A DNA stretch of 64,000 nucleotides from Symbiodinium natans. Lineage: Eukaryota; Sar; Dinophyceae; Suessiales; Symbiodiniaceae. Position 1 is the stretch's first letter; each line of letters starts with the position of its first letter. Where the stretch lies: contig CAJNDS010002575.1 of assembly GCA_905221605.1 (NCBI GenBank), positions 6,432 through 70,431 of the forward strand. The letters run 5' to 3'. The notes beneath the pieces were generated by a model. The model ran no database searches. It saw only the letters and a program-made list of their open reading frames with translations, and was not told the DNA's origin. A program made the translations under genes and the position numbers. Of this stretch, positions 10,386-20,199 are shown piece after piece.

Positions 10386-13049
10386 TCATTCTTCATCCTC
10401 TTCGCCCTTCTTCTCGCCAGCTCCAGTTGACTCCATCAACTTGGCGCGGCGCTCCTTGGCGGCTTCCTTCATCTCCGCCAACTCAGCCGTCCTCGTTTCC
10501 ATCACCACATCCTGCGAAGATCGGCTAGGCTCAGCTGGCGTCTCCGCAGGCCTCTCAGTTGGCTGGTCTCCAACCTTTCTCTTCTTCTCTTCCAACATCA
10601 GCTCCAAATCGGCAACACTAAAGCTTGCCTTCACACGCTCAGCAATCTGCGCGATAGCTGCTGCATCCAACTCAGATGGTACAACTGACACAGGCGAGCG
10701 AACCGCTTCGCCTTCCAGCTTTGCTCTCTTAGCAGCTTCTTCCTCGGCAGCTGACAGGTCGGCGATGCGCTTGCGCTTTCGCTCAGCTTCCTCGAACTCT
10801 CGGTCTTGCTGTTCCGCTGCAGCCTTGAGGATCCGCTTCAGGTCCTTTTCCTCCTTCTCGAGTTTCCCAACATTCTCACCCATGATCCCAAAGGCTTGCT
10901 GCCACATGTCGGCAGGCAACGTCAAGTTGAACCTCACCACATAGTCGGTCGGCAAGTGCCACTTACACTTGCAGATCCACACAACACCGCTTCGAGTCTC
11001 ACTCGCAACCACCTTCTTCCAGCTTGCCGCCCTCTGCGTGTCGGTGATCTCCTCTTTCTTTTTCTCCAGGTCCTCCAAGAATCCTGCAACAGACTCCATC
11101 ACGGATCTGTAGTGGCTGTAGGCCACAAACGACCACTTGGGGACTGGTCTCTCCCTCAGCTCCGGCTCGTGAATCCGAAGTGTATCACACGACAACATCG
11201 AAATCACTCGCACTCGCTCCACCAGTTCCTTAAACACCAAGGATCCTTCCTTTGCACTTCTCTTCCAGCGCAACACCCATGGGGGATAATACGAGCTCTC
11301 AGCTTCATCCTCCATGATCCTCTCTGCTCCCAAAATGGGTAGCATGCACAACAGATCCACCATCCGCAAGACTCCGAGGTCCTGGTGCTCACCCAGAAGC
11401 AAAACAGGGATTATCCCTTTTCTCTTCAAGTACCTCACGAAGCTCAACATCGCCAGGCCACACGTTCCCGGCGGCACTTCCATGTACAGTCCTCCTTCAT
11501 TCACTGCCATCTCCCAGATGATGGCCTTGCCACCAATCTGTCCACGGACATCCAAGATTCCGAAGATCTTCGTGGGTTTCTCCTGTAGCTCACACACCTC
11601 CTGGATGGGCTTCACCAGCTTCTCGTATGAGCTTTGATAGCGCAACATATCCTTGTCGGATAGCGTGCCTATCACGTCCTTGAGCTCTAGCTCATCCACT
11701 GGAGTTCCGCGCCGGCAGATACTCCATGACACATCACCGAACCACTTCGGCGGCTCTGGATCCGCCAGCTCCGGAAACACGTCGACCATCCGTTCAATCA
11801 CCTTCGGCATGGCCTTGGGTTTCGGTGCAGCTTGGCCTGAGCCTCGGCTTTCACCTTTATCACCCCTTTTTCCAGCAGCTCGGCGCTCCTTCTCTGCCTC
11901 TCGGAGATGGAATGCATGGCTTGCATCCGTGCCAGAGACTGTCACAGTCTGTTTGCACTTTTCGCACTTGGGCTTGCCACTTTCATCCCAGCTCAACCCG
12001 GCAGCATGCTCGGATCTGAACAACCATTTGCAAACCTTACACCAAAAGGGGCTTTTCATCTCAGCACCCTGCTCACCCTTCCTGCTGTCTTCAGCTGCCA
12101 TTTTCCTGTCCTTCACCAAAGGTACAGGCTCCAGGCTAGGGCTAGCTTCCGTGGTGCTTGAACCAAAGCTTTTGCGGGTGGACCATAAATCCATTTCTTG
12201 AACCTCAGGGGAAGAGTCTTCACGAAGGGTTTCGGGACTTCTAAGGTGGAAATTTTCAAAAACTTCACCACACTTTTTCACACTTTTCAACGATCCAACT
12301 TGCTCCACACTGCATCCAGTTGCCTCGGCACACTGGTATGCCTGAACTCCAACCCTTGGTCGGATTCCACAGATCCTCCACACCTGCTGCACATCTTCAC
12401 CAGGGTATATACCCATAGCTTGCTGGTGCTGACAGAATGTCACTTGACTCAAGCACTTTGTAAGAACGTCAGCGATCATTCCCGCTGTCGGGCACCAAAT
12501 GACCTTCAAGGTCTGAGCTTCCTGTATCCGCTCCTGAAGATAGCAGACAGCGATGTCTAAGTGGCGAACTCGCCTACTCAACCCACGGTTTAGCAAAACC
12601 GCTCTCGCTGAGGAACTGTCAGTGTGCAATCGGATCGTGACATCTGACTCGGCCAACTGACCGATCAAAGTCGCAAGTCCCTCACTCTCCTGTACCGCAG
12701 TCAAGATGGCTCTCAACTCGGCTTCACAAGAACTCAGCGATACACACCCTTGAACTCGAGAGATTCCCTTGATCAGGCATCCTCTATAAAAGATGGCTAT
12801 GCCCGACACAGATCTTCGTCCTAACGACGCTTGGGGTGCCCAACTGGCATCCGCATACACTTCCAGCTGCGCCGGCCCACTGTCTGGTACATTCCCATCA
12901 GGGCCAAAGTACTGCCATGCATGGTATTGTCCCTTTAGGGACCTAATCACTTGTCGCAATGCTTGCTCAAAGCATGCTGTTGGCTTGGACTGTCCTTGCG
13001 AAAGAATGGACATCCACCTACTCAGGTCAGGTCTCGACTGACCCACCAT
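10386..13049 (-). CDS. Copia pol, downstream ORF: RNase H plus a novel 600-residue extension
   Basis: An 887-codon frame. Residues 1-230 are the end of Copia RT and RNase H: GQSRPDLSRWMSILSQ, LEVYADASWA (first Asp), SSCEAELRAI (Glu), LHTDSSSARAV (Asp) and VRHLDIAVCYLQE, then IADVLTKCLS. Copia polyproteins normally end here. This frame instead continues for about 600 residues. It includes a two-CxxC zinc-ribbon-like element at about 330-365 (CKVC...CEKC), a middle part with hydrophobic strands (IFGILDVRGQIGGKAIIWEM, GIIPVLLLGEH), a CKCKWH segment near 690, and a long charged coiled-coil tail. I do not recognise the extension. It could be a captured host domain or an env-position accessory protein. 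The frame overlaps the upstream ORF by 28 nt. Confidence 0.85.
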   Translation of the reverse strand: MVGQSRPDLSRWMSILSQGQSKPTACFEQALRQVIRSLKGQYHAWQYFGPDGNVPDSGPAQLEVYADASWAPQASLGRRSVSGIAIFYRGCLIKGISRVQGCVSLSSCEAELRAILTAVQESEGLATLIGQLAESDVTIRLHTDSSSARAVLLNRGLSRRVRHLDIAVCYLQERIQEAQTLKVIWCPTAGMIADVLTKCLSQVTFCQHQQAMGIYPGEDVQQVWRICGIRPRVGVQAYQCAEATGCSVEQVGSLKSVKKCGEVFENFHLRSPETLREDSSPEVQEMDLWSTRKSFGSSTTEASPSLEPVPLVKDRKMAAEDSRKGEQGAEMKSPFWCKVCKWLFRSEHAAGLSWDESGKPKCEKCKQTVTVSGTDASHAFHLREAEKERRAAGKRGDKGESRGSGQAAPKPKAMPKVIERMVDVFPELADPEPPKWFGDVSWSICRRGTPVDELELKDVIGTLSDKDMLRYQSSYEKLVKPIQEVCELQEKPTKIFGILDVRGQIGGKAIIWEMAVNEGGLYMEVPPGTCGLAMLSFVRYLKRKGIIPVLLLGEHQDLGVLRMVDLLCMLPILGAERIMEDEAESSYYPPWVLRWKRSAKEGSLVFKELVERVRVISMLSCDTLRIHEPELRERPVPKWSFVAYSHYRSVMESVAGFLEDLEKKKEEITDTQRAASWKKVVASETRSGVVWICKCKWHLPTDYVVRFNLTLPADMWQQAFGIMGENVGKLEKEEKDLKRILKAAAEQQDREFEEAERKRKRIADLSAAEEEAAKRAKLEGEAVRSPVSVVPSELDAAAIAQIAERVKASFSVADLELMLEEKKRKVGDQPTERPAETPAEPSRSSQDVVMETRTAELAEMKEAAKERRAKLMESTGAGEKKGEEDEE

Positions 13050-16000
13050 GCAATCCGGCCAAGTACTGCTCTGTACCTCGCAGCTGCAGTGTCACTCAAC
13101 TCAGGATCCGAACCACTTGCTCTGCCCTTCTCGACCGTTTTCACGATGTCCGGAGGAGCAGTAACCACCTTCAGGTCCTTACAGAACTCTGTCTCGAACA
13201 GGGCATCTAAGTATGCCGGGGGCACTCGCATCCTGAGATGACTCCCTTGTCTCTCAATCTCTCGCCCCAAAAAGGTGATCTTTCCACCAGTGGAAGTGAT
13301 TCGACCCGTTTCCTTGATCTTCAACTCTCCGTTCAGGGTGTCGGTCACCAACCGAATGGCATCTCTAGTGCCACACAGAATCAAATCGTCCACATAGCAC
13401 AACATGAGGAATCTTTTCCCTCTCACAGTGCCCTCGAAGACGGAAGGTTCCGTTGGGCATTGCTTCAACCCAACTTTCTTCACAACTGTCGCCAGCTTCA
13501 AGTTCCAAGCTTTGGCGGCAACTCTCAAACCATTCATGGCTTGATCCAGAATCATAAACACCGGGACATAATAGTCCTTGCAGGCGGAAACATCCTTGGG
13601 CAATTGGATAATCGCCTTCGATCCTTTCGGAAGGGGGGAATGCAAGAATGCAGTGCTAACATCCAAAGTTGCGACATCCATAGCATCTACCGAAGCAATG
13701 GCCAAAAGCGTCCGTAACGCTTCTAAAGAAGGAGTCGTAGCACTCAGTCCTAAAGATGATGCTGTGCTCCCCTTTGCGATGTCTTGCACCACACACCGAG
13801 CTCTCACAGCTTCCTTGCCATTCACCACCTTTGGGCCTATGACCCATCGGGTTGGGATGATCTTTATCCCATGCTGACGAGCAAACTTCTGAGCCTCGTC
13901 TGCTCCAACCACTCTCCCTGCTTTGTGAGCAGTCATACTCTGCAGCTCAGTTCGCCGGCCTTCCACTGTTTTATCCACATCTAATGGACATCCATCTATC
14001 TCAGACAGAACACTCGTGGGTCTTGCCAGCCAAACTTGGGATCCACACACCTTCATGGACTCCGGGAAAGTGCTATTCTTGTTGAGCAGAATCGAATTGG
14101 TCACATGTACCAACTTCGGACTCTCGTCACTGCTTACCATTTTAATAGGACCTTGAGGCACATCGAGTCTTGGGTCTAAACAAATACGATTGATCAGCCG
14201 GGGAACTCGATTGGACTCATCTGGAACTGAGTTCACATCTGAAGTTAAACTCTCTAAACGCCGGGGAACTCGACTGGACTCATTTGGAACTGAATCCACA
14301 TCCATTTGAGGTTTTTCTTCCTCCATTGGGATCGCTTCATCCTCAGCGGGAGTTTCTCCTTCGAAGTATCCAGGTTCCATTGCCTCATCTGGAATCCCTT
14401 GGTAAGGCAAACTTGGATCCTCAAAATCCTCCATGTCAACATCCACAACTTCTGTCGCAGGTGTTGGGACGCTTTGCTTCTCCTCCAACTTGGGATCTGG
14501 TCGACTCTCATAGGTGATCTTCGGGCGTTTCAGGAGTGAAGGCTCACTTCCAGACTCCATCACCCCCGCATCCTTTGAGCTTCTCTGGTCCATTTTTGGA
14601 GTTTCCTCTGTTGGTTCTTTCGATTCCAACCGTTGTCGTTGAGCTTTCAACCAATCATCATACCGTTTTCGGCATTCAGCATTGTGGTTGGCTTTTCCTC
14701 TTTTTGGACCACACGCAGGACAGTTCGCTGTGCCACCATGTTCCTTCACCCATGCAGCTGGAGGTCCAACTTTGCTCATGTCTGTGGTCGGTCCATCAGA
14801 CACTCGGCCCTCAAAGGCCTTGTCCGCTTCACCTTCAATCCGATCGGGCACACCATCCTCTTTCTCCTTCAGAATCGGGGGAGCCAATGTATCCGATGGA
14901 TCATGCTCCTTGAGCAAATGTTGACAATGCTCCAACCCAATCTTCAACGGAACGATGTGCTTGATGGACTTTGCTCGAAAGTGTTTTGGACAACCATCCA
15001 CCATGGCACTCACAACATGAGTCAAGCCACCAACTTCAGGGTACACATAGGCTGCTTCCACAAACCGGGAGAGCGCCGTGGTTTTCATCGAATCCGGTAG
15101 CTCAGCCAGAACTGTAGCACCTATCAACGACGATCCACACTCATGGAGGGATCTCTGTAGTACCAACTCCTGGGGTGATTTCTTCCCATCAAAGGCAGCT
15201 GCATGGTGATTGTGCATTGCAGCACAGTAAATCAGACCAAACTCAAACGCTCGAGGACTTCTCTTCAAGTCAAAGCCCTGCGCTCGTAGATCCAACCTCA
15301 CCGTGCTGAACAACTCCTTGAGTGTTCTCACTGCCCTTTCCACACCACCAACCGCTTCATGTCCCTGCGGAGGTGCTCTTTGGGTCACAATCCTAATCCC
15401 CAGATTGGCTCTCTTGATGAGGGCGCTCACCGCTGTCTCGCTGTCTGTCCTCAACAGTACAGCAGACCCTGCAATGTCCAGTCCGAAAGCATTCATCCAA
15501 TAACGAATCCAGCTGGAGGTATTGTCAGCATTGGTCCCTACCAACAGACATCCAATCATTCTGGTTGACATTTCAGTCATGACCAGTACTTTCATGTTGG
15601 GAGCCGTCGGCTGGTCTTTCGCAAAAGTACCAGTTACCAGGTTGATGAAGCAGAAATCTGCTTGCAACGCCACGGGTCGGTCTTGAGCATCCTTGGTCCG
15701 ACGATGCTGGGTTGTTCCTCTTGTCATCCGACAATGAGGACATTCGGACGAAAAAGGAATGTGGCCTCGCATCCGATGCAGCTCCATTTCTTCTTGCTTT
15801 TTCTTGGTCATTGACTGCACTGACTGCATCTGATCAACCTCCATCGGTCGTTGGCCATCATCCACATCCATGGGTCGAACCTCAGTTCTTCCAAAGGTTA
15901 CTTTCTTTCGCTTTCCAGCATCACCTTGCAGGTAGATCCAAGGACATCCAGCCCAGGATACTCCATATCCCATGACTCCTTTCTTCTCGTGTCGCAGCGA

Positions 16001-18382
16001 AATCTCTCTTCGAGTGAACTTCACTTCCCAACCAGTATTCACCATCTGCTCGGTGCTCAAGATGTTGTGAGCCACATCTGCTACAACTCCAGTCACACAC
16101 ACCGATGTCAAACCAAGATACTGCTTTCCTTCATACATAGGCAGCAAGGCTCGGATGCGAACTCGCTCGAAGACATTCACCGGGGTATCGTTGGCTGCTG
16201 AGTACCTCTCATTAGGTCCCAACGCCTTCCGATCCAAGATCTGGAACTCATCCAAGTATCTTTTCGCAATCACAGTCACCGATGCTCCTGAGTCAATCAA
16301 CCACCATTTGCTTGCATCATCCTTTTCCATGCTTTTGACTTGATTCATCGGAGGTTTCATCAAAGACCGAACTGACTTAGATGGCAACATCTGAGATAAA
16401 TCGGTAGAGATCCGATGCTCCAACTCGGCAATCCGGACTCTCGTCTCAACTTCCCATGACCAATCTATCTCATCAGTACTCCGGGGAATCCACTCTTTTC
16501 TCACTTCATCGAGCAATTCTTCCAGAGGTTGCAACACAGATTCCACTCGGGCCTCTGACTCAGGTTCATTCCATTCACCTCCAGTTAGCTGGTAGTCACT
16601 CGACTCACCCTCTTGGGAGACTTCAGCAACTGTCTTCCCCTTTCCTTTGCCTTTTCCTTTGGGCTTTCCCTTTTCGGGCTTCTTCTTGGGATCTCCTTTT
16701 GCCTTGGCTTTCGCCTTAGCATTGGGGGAATTGGGCTTCTTGCCTGAATCTCCCTCCTTATACCAGCAATCGCGGGCATAATGTCCCTTTCCACCACACA
16801 CATAGCACTCCACATCCTTCTTGTTCTGGCTTGAAGCTCGTTTGCCAGCACCTTTGCTTGATTCGCGCTTGCCTTTCTGTTCCTTTCCTTTGCCTTTTGG
16901 TTTTCCTTCGTTGCCCTTTCCCTCATTGGGATCTCGAAAAGGTTGAAGCTTCGTGCCAGGGGCTTCTGACCACACCCTTTGTTGCACCTCAAACTTCAGA
17001 GCAACTCTTTTCAGATCTTCAAACGATTCACTATCGCCATGCAACAAGCAATGGCTTCTACACCGATCTGGCAAACTGCGCAGCAAAACCATAACCGAAT
17101 CCGCTTCTTGGATCTGCAAACCACCAGCATGCACATCGGGATCAAGACTATTGAGCAGCTTGGTGTACTTGTTCAACTCATGCTCAATCTTTCGAATGAT
17201 CTCCGGAATACTGGGTGCTTTCACGGTTTGATTCACCAGCTGCGACCGAAAGAACAGGCATTCAGCTCGCGACTTCAGGCAAAACTCCTTCGCCAGCAAT
17301 CTCAAAGCCACAAAACCAGATTGTTGATAAGTGCTCTCACTTTCAACATATGTCTGCAAAATCAGAGAACTCTTCTCATGATTTGCAAAAGTCTGTCGCA
17401 GGATGTGCATCAGCCTCGTCGACCTCTTCTGTTGCTCCACAGTAAGTCGATCCTGTTTCAGCCGAGACTCTTCTTGAGTCTTCACCGCATGCATGAGCTC
17501 ATTGGGAAACACTTCTGAACCCAAACCAACCCAACTGGTCAGCTTCTCCATCCAGGTCAAGAATCCAAGAGCTTCAGAGATGCGATCCTTCCAAGACGAA
17601 AAGTCAATGGTCGGCAAACTGGGCAACCATTTGTCCGATCGAGCAAACACATCCCTTTCACTTTCTTGCTCCAGAGGTGGAGGTCTCAGTGGGGGACTTG
17701 GGCTCGCCATCCGAAAAAGCTGGGTCCCCTTCGCAGGAGTACCCACTGGCGATGCACCTTGACATCCCGAAGAAGAACTGGGCATGTTCTCAGGAACACC
17801 ATCCTGAGGTAAGGGGGGATTCACCTGTTGCTGTTGCTGTGGCTGCTGTTGCTGATGCTGCTGTATCATCCACTGCTGATGCTGCTGCTGTTGCTGCACC
17901 ATGGACGAAGTCATCGTTTGCATAAACTGCTGTTGCTGCACAACCAGTTGCTGCATCATGCTTTCCAATTCTCGCACTTGTCTCGTCAACCCTTGCACGT
18001 CGGGTGATGTTTGTGATGGTGTCACCACAGGTTGAGGAGGTCCAGTGGATAGTCCTGGTGGTAACGAAGGACTTCCTACCGCTTGCTGAGGCAAACCAGG
18101 GGGAAACGAAGGGCCTCCCATTGTCTGTTGGGGTGCTCCAGTAGCTACCCCATGAGGGCTTCTGGCGGGAGTTCGACCTCTGGGCACTGGGCCATACACA
18201 GGTTGGCTTCCTTGTGCCAAACCTTGCACCCACAGTGGGTTGGGATTTCCCAAACCCGGAAAAGGGTCTACCCTTCGCCTTGTCTCAGCATCCATGATGG
18301 GCACAGAGCTTCCACGCTCTCGTCCACCTCTTGGACTCCTCACATGAGCTCCACTGGTATGTCGTGGGGGTGTATTCAACAT
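13022..18382 (-). CDS. Copia gag-protease-integrase-RT polyprotein
   Basis: A 1786-codon frame from the ATG at 18382. N-terminal gag has a Gln-rich run (about residues 145-185), then a CCHC knuckle CYVCGGKGHYARDC (about 525) amid Lys/Gly-rich KGKGKGKGK stretches. The aspartic protease motif is LIDSGASVTV (about 695). The integrase HHCC zinc motif (HRMRGH...CPHC) lies near 870, and its catalytic Asp, Asp and Glu lie in ADFCF, LRTDSETAVS and GGVERAVRTLKE (about 900-1030). RT spans about 1510-1730, with DVSTAFLHSPLP and the catalytic CYVDDLILCG near 1665. The frame ends early with ...GRIAWWVSRDLT because of a shift. The alternative frame continues the expected GQSRPDLS. Loss of 4 nt from a GGGT-type repeat, or -1 frameshifting, would explain the split. 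Gag-pol appears to be one frame, as in other Copia elements. Confidence 0.93.
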   Translation of the reverse strand: MLNTPPRHTSGAHVRSPRGGRERGSSVPIMDAETRRRVDPFPGLGNPNPLWVQGLAQGSQPVYGPVPRGRTPARSPHGVATGAPQQTMGGPSFPPGLPQQAVGSPSLPPGLSTGPPQPVVTPSQTSPDVQGLTRQVRELESMMQQLVVQQQQFMQTMTSSMVQQQQQHQQWMIQQHQQQQPQQQQQVNPPLPQDGVPENMPSSSSGCQGASPVGTPAKGTQLFRMASPSPPLRPPPLEQESERDVFARSDKWLPSLPTIDFSSWKDRISEALGFLTWMEKLTSWVGLGSEVFPNELMHAVKTQEESRLKQDRLTVEQQKRSTRLMHILRQTFANHEKSSLILQTYVESESTYQQSGFVALRLLAKEFCLKSRAECLFFRSQLVNQTVKAPSIPEIIRKIEHELNKYTKLLNSLDPDVHAGGLQIQEADSVMVLLRSLPDRCRSHCLLHGDSESFEDLKRVALKFEVQQRVWSEAPGTKLQPFRDPNEGKGNEGKPKGKGKEQKGKRESSKGAGKRASSQNKKDVECYVCGGKGHYARDCWYKEGDSGKKPNSPNAKAKAKAKGDPKKKPEKGKPKGKGKGKGKTVAEVSQEGESSDYQLTGGEWNEPESEARVESVLQPLEELLDEVRKEWIPRSTDEIDWSWEVETRVRIAELEHRISTDLSQMLPSKSVRSLMKPPMNQVKSMEKDDASKWWLIDSGASVTVIAKRYLDEFQILDRKALGPNERYSAANDTPVNVFERVRIRALLPMYEGKQYLGLTSVCVTGVVADVAHNILSTEQMVNTGWEVKFTRREISLRHEKKGVMGYGVSWAGCPWIYLQGDAGKRKKVTFGRTEVRPMDVDDGQRPMEVDQMQSVQSMTKKKQEEMELHRMRGHIPFSSECPHCRMTRGTTQHRRTKDAQDRPVALQADFCFINLVTGTFAKDQPTAPNMKVLVMTEMSTRMIGCLLVGTNADNTSSWIRYWMNAFGLDIAGSAVLLRTDSETAVSALIKRANLGIRIVTQRAPPQGHEAVGGVERAVRTLKELFSTVRLDLRAQGFDLKRSPRAFEFGLIYCAAMHNHHAAAFDGKKSPQELVLQRSLHECGSSLIGATVLAELPDSMKTTALSRFVEAAYVYPEVGGLTHVVSAMVDGCPKHFRAKSIKHIVPLKIGLEHCQHLLKEHDPSDTLAPPILKEKEDGVPDRIEGEADKAFEGRVSDGPTTDMSKVGPPAAWVKEHGGTANCPACGPKRGKANHNAECRKRYDDWLKAQRQRLESKEPTEETPKMDQRSSKDAGVMESGSEPSLLKRPKITYESRPDPKLEEKQSVPTPATEVVDVDMEDFEDPSLPYQGIPDEAMEPGYFEGETPAEDEAIPMEEEKPQMDVDSVPNESSRVPRRLESLTSDVNSVPDESNRVPRLINRICLDPRLDVPQGPIKMVSSDESPKLVHVTNSILLNKNSTFPESMKVCGSQVWLARPTSVLSEIDGCPLDVDKTVEGRRTELQSMTAHKAGRVVGADEAQKFARQHGIKIIPTRWVIGPKVVNGKEAVRARCVVQDIAKGSTASSLGLSATTPSLEALRTLLAIASVDAMDVATLDVSTAFLHSPLPKGSKAIIQLPKDVSACKDYYVPVFMILDQAMNGLRVAAKAWNLKLATVVKKVGLKQCPTEPSVFEGTVRGKRFLMLCYVDDLILCGTRDAIRLVTDTLNGELKIKETGRITSTGGKITFLGREIERQGSHLRMRVPPAYLDALFETEFCKDLKVVTAPPDIVKTVEKGRASGSDPELSDTAAARYRAVLGRIAWWVSRDLT

Positions 18383-18799
18383 AGTTCCTGAACTCAGGCT
18401 CCAGCCTGCAGTCTCTCCACAACGTCTTCTGGCGAAAATTCTCTCACCAACACCAGATGGTCCAGGCTCCTGAAGAACCTTAGTTCTACTCTACCAAGCA
18501 CCGTATTCCTCCAAGATCGGTCACAACCAATCCAGTTCCAGACAAACCACCTTGCCCGGGCTCCAAAGTGCCTCAACAGCCGCTGAACCAACTGCTTCCA
18601 AGCCTGATGAGTCCGGATCCGCCTCCTCACAGGGTAGGCTTCCCGGTACTCACTTACACGGTCCGAGTACAAGAGATTCCGGTCCACTGGCAGTCTGGGC
18701 TCCAAACCCAAACTTGCCTCCAGGCACTCACAGAGTCCTGACAGACAACCAAAGACCATACACGGGCTCGTACCACAAGGCACAAGCTCCGCTACCACG
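18383..18799 (-). promoter_or_regulatory. Leader of the Copia-like element with primer-binding site
   Basis: Two bases after the 5' LTR end (CA), the minus strand reads TGGTAGCGGAGC (18786-18797). This resembles the complement of the 3' end of eukaryotic initiator tRNA-Met, the usual Copia primer. A 156-codon frame also runs from the U5 part of the LTR through the leader and stops at 18394, about 10 nt before the gag ATG. It has no recognisable domain and is not called as a gene. Confidence 0.6.
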
Positions 18800-19171
18800 T
18801 GAAAAAACGAAGGTCCCTCTGGTACCTTTTCCCTTGAAAGCACGAACCCTGACCTCTCACACAAGTGCGGACAGCTCTCTCTTTTTCACAGTCAGAGCCA
18901 CTTGAGCCAAAAGTCACGAAGTGCACAAACTAAACGAATTCTCTCTTGTGAGCTTAAACTCAGCTTCAGAACGAAGTTCCTACACACTGCACACTCACTT
19001 TAAATAGCGTATTGGGCAAAAACACACTCGTATGATTTCCTTGGAAATCAACGAGGCATAAACCATCGAGGATGGGATCACACGGATTCCCAATCACTCC
19101 GAAGCAAAACAAACCTATACAAGCTGATCCAAAACATGACAAAAACATCAATGATCAGCCACAATCTTCCA
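18800..19171 (-). repeat. 5' LTR of the Copia-like element
   Basis: Direct repeat of 9277-9648. It is the promoter-bearing copy: TATTTAAAG at 18998-19006 (minus). About 90 nt downstream is TTTTGGCTCAAG (18901-18912, minus), the 12-base 3' end of DinoSL. Confidence 0.92.
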
Positions 19172-19173
19172 CA

Positions 19174-19379
19174 TGCCGAGCCCATGCCACCAAGGGGCCC
19201 ATTTTGCGAAGCACTCGCTGCTCCAAATCATCCAAGGTTCGAGCGACATTTCCCAGCAGTGGTCCTCCATGATATTCCCCAGCGGGCTTCGCTAAGCCAT
19301 GTTTAGGGATTTTGTCACTGCCGCGGGTGCAAAATTTGTCGAGCACAGCTCTTACGAGCAGTCGCTGTGAGCCTGCATG
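19174..19379 (-). CDS. Exon of an unknown cellular gene, interrupted by the Copia-like element
   Basis: A protein-like minus-strand frame follows an acceptor-like taccttgtag at about 19380. It includes LVRAVLDKFCTRGSDKIPKH and PLLGNVARTLDDLEQRVLRK, then MGPLVAWAR, and ends at the outer LTR edge. Collapsing the candidate duplication lets the same frame continue on the far side of the element (below 9275) as roughly QTRFRPPSSALETVC before a stop. The family is not recognised. Other exons should lie above 19.4 kb on the minus strand but I cannot identify them. Confidence 0.4.
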
Positions 19380-19884
19380 CTACAAGGTATCATGCAGTTA
19401 CCATACACCTTAAAGACATGCGCAAAAACATATATCGTTCAGAGATGTATTGTAGCACATTTCAGCCACAATACTTAAGACTTAAGACACGCTTTCCCTT
19501 TTTTGTCACTGCCGGAGAAACGCAGATCTGCTGCAAGCCACCATGCAACTGAGGCTTTTGCCACTTTACAAAAGCTTTATGCAGCATGGGATTTGTGTAG
19601 AGGCGCATACACTTGCCACGGAAGCCTCAACGCCGTCAGGAGCGACTCTTCGGAGGCGGGGCAGCGCACTTGAGGAAGACAGGCGGTGTCCGGAAGTTGC
19701 AGGAAGGGCGTACTGCGTATTGATGCTGTTAAGCACGTGCTCAGGCTCACGCAAGGTCTTAAAGCAAAGTCAAGGCTTCAAAACACAAACACTACCTGCA
19801 TCCCACCCCCAGACCCTGACTGTTGGACCCTATCCTGCAAGGACCTTCCTTCAAGACCACAAATTCTCTCAAGCAGCGCAACAT
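19380..19884. other. No gene recognised
   Basis: Only short ORFs without protein character between the interrupted exon and the small palindrome. Confidence 0.4.
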
Positions 19885-20130
19885 CTGTGGAGGCCCGTCC
19901 TCGCGAAGCCAGAATTGCTTGTGTTTTGCGGCCCTGAAAGCGGGGTCGCCCGACTTCCCCGGAACTTGGGCTTCGTTCTGGCAATTCTGCTGGTCCAGTT
20001 GAGCTGCAGGTCTTTGTCGGTGTTTTCTGTGGAGCCAGGACGAAGCCCAAGTTCCGGGGAAGTCGGGCGACCTGCTTTCAGGGCCGCAAAACACAAGCAA
20101 TTCTGGCTTCGCGAGGACGGGCCTCCACAG
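19885..20130. repeat. Small palindrome (97-98-bp arms) with the conserved 51-bp loop
   Basis: Left arm 19885-19982 is the reverse complement of right arm 20034-20130 apart from one substitution and a short indel. The single-stranded loop would be 19983-20033, exactly 51 bp. The arm end reads ggaggcccgtcc followed by cgcgaagccagaattgc, a version of the end of the large palindrome. Confidence 0.92.
19983..20033 (+). repeat. Conserved 51-bp palindrome core, copy 1
   Basis: Starts aattctgctggtccagttga and ends cggtgttttctgtgga. It is identical over all 51 bp to 21509-21559. In both places palindrome arms begin immediately on either side. Confidence 0.92.
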
Positions 20131-20199
20131 TTGCAGTTCTGCCTCACTGCAGCATTACAAAGACGAGTGTGCAGCTGCTTCGGACAAGCCCCCGTGCGC

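Larger units (their letters stand above)
9277..19171 (-). mobile_element. Copia-order LTR retrotransposon, near complete, inserted on the minus strand
   Basis: Two 372-bp LTRs (9277-9648 and 18800-19171) differ at only about two positions by eye and read TG...CA on the minus strand. The order between them is gag with CCHC knuckle, protease, integrase, RT, RNase H. This is the Copia (Pseudoviridae-type) order, with integrase before RT. A primer-binding site directly follows the 5' LTR and a run of six G precedes the 3' LTR. TGCCG occurs two bases outside both outer LTR ends (9270-9274 and 19174-19178), a candidate target-site duplication. The near-identical LTRs suggest recent insertion. A frameshift in pol (about 13022-13049) probably makes this copy defective unless ribosomal frameshifting is used. 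Confidence 0.93.

Noticed and set aside
18394-18864. 156-codon ORF spanning LTR and leader
   Set aside because: It crosses the primer-binding site and the LTR boundary, with no recognisable domain; kept only as a remark.
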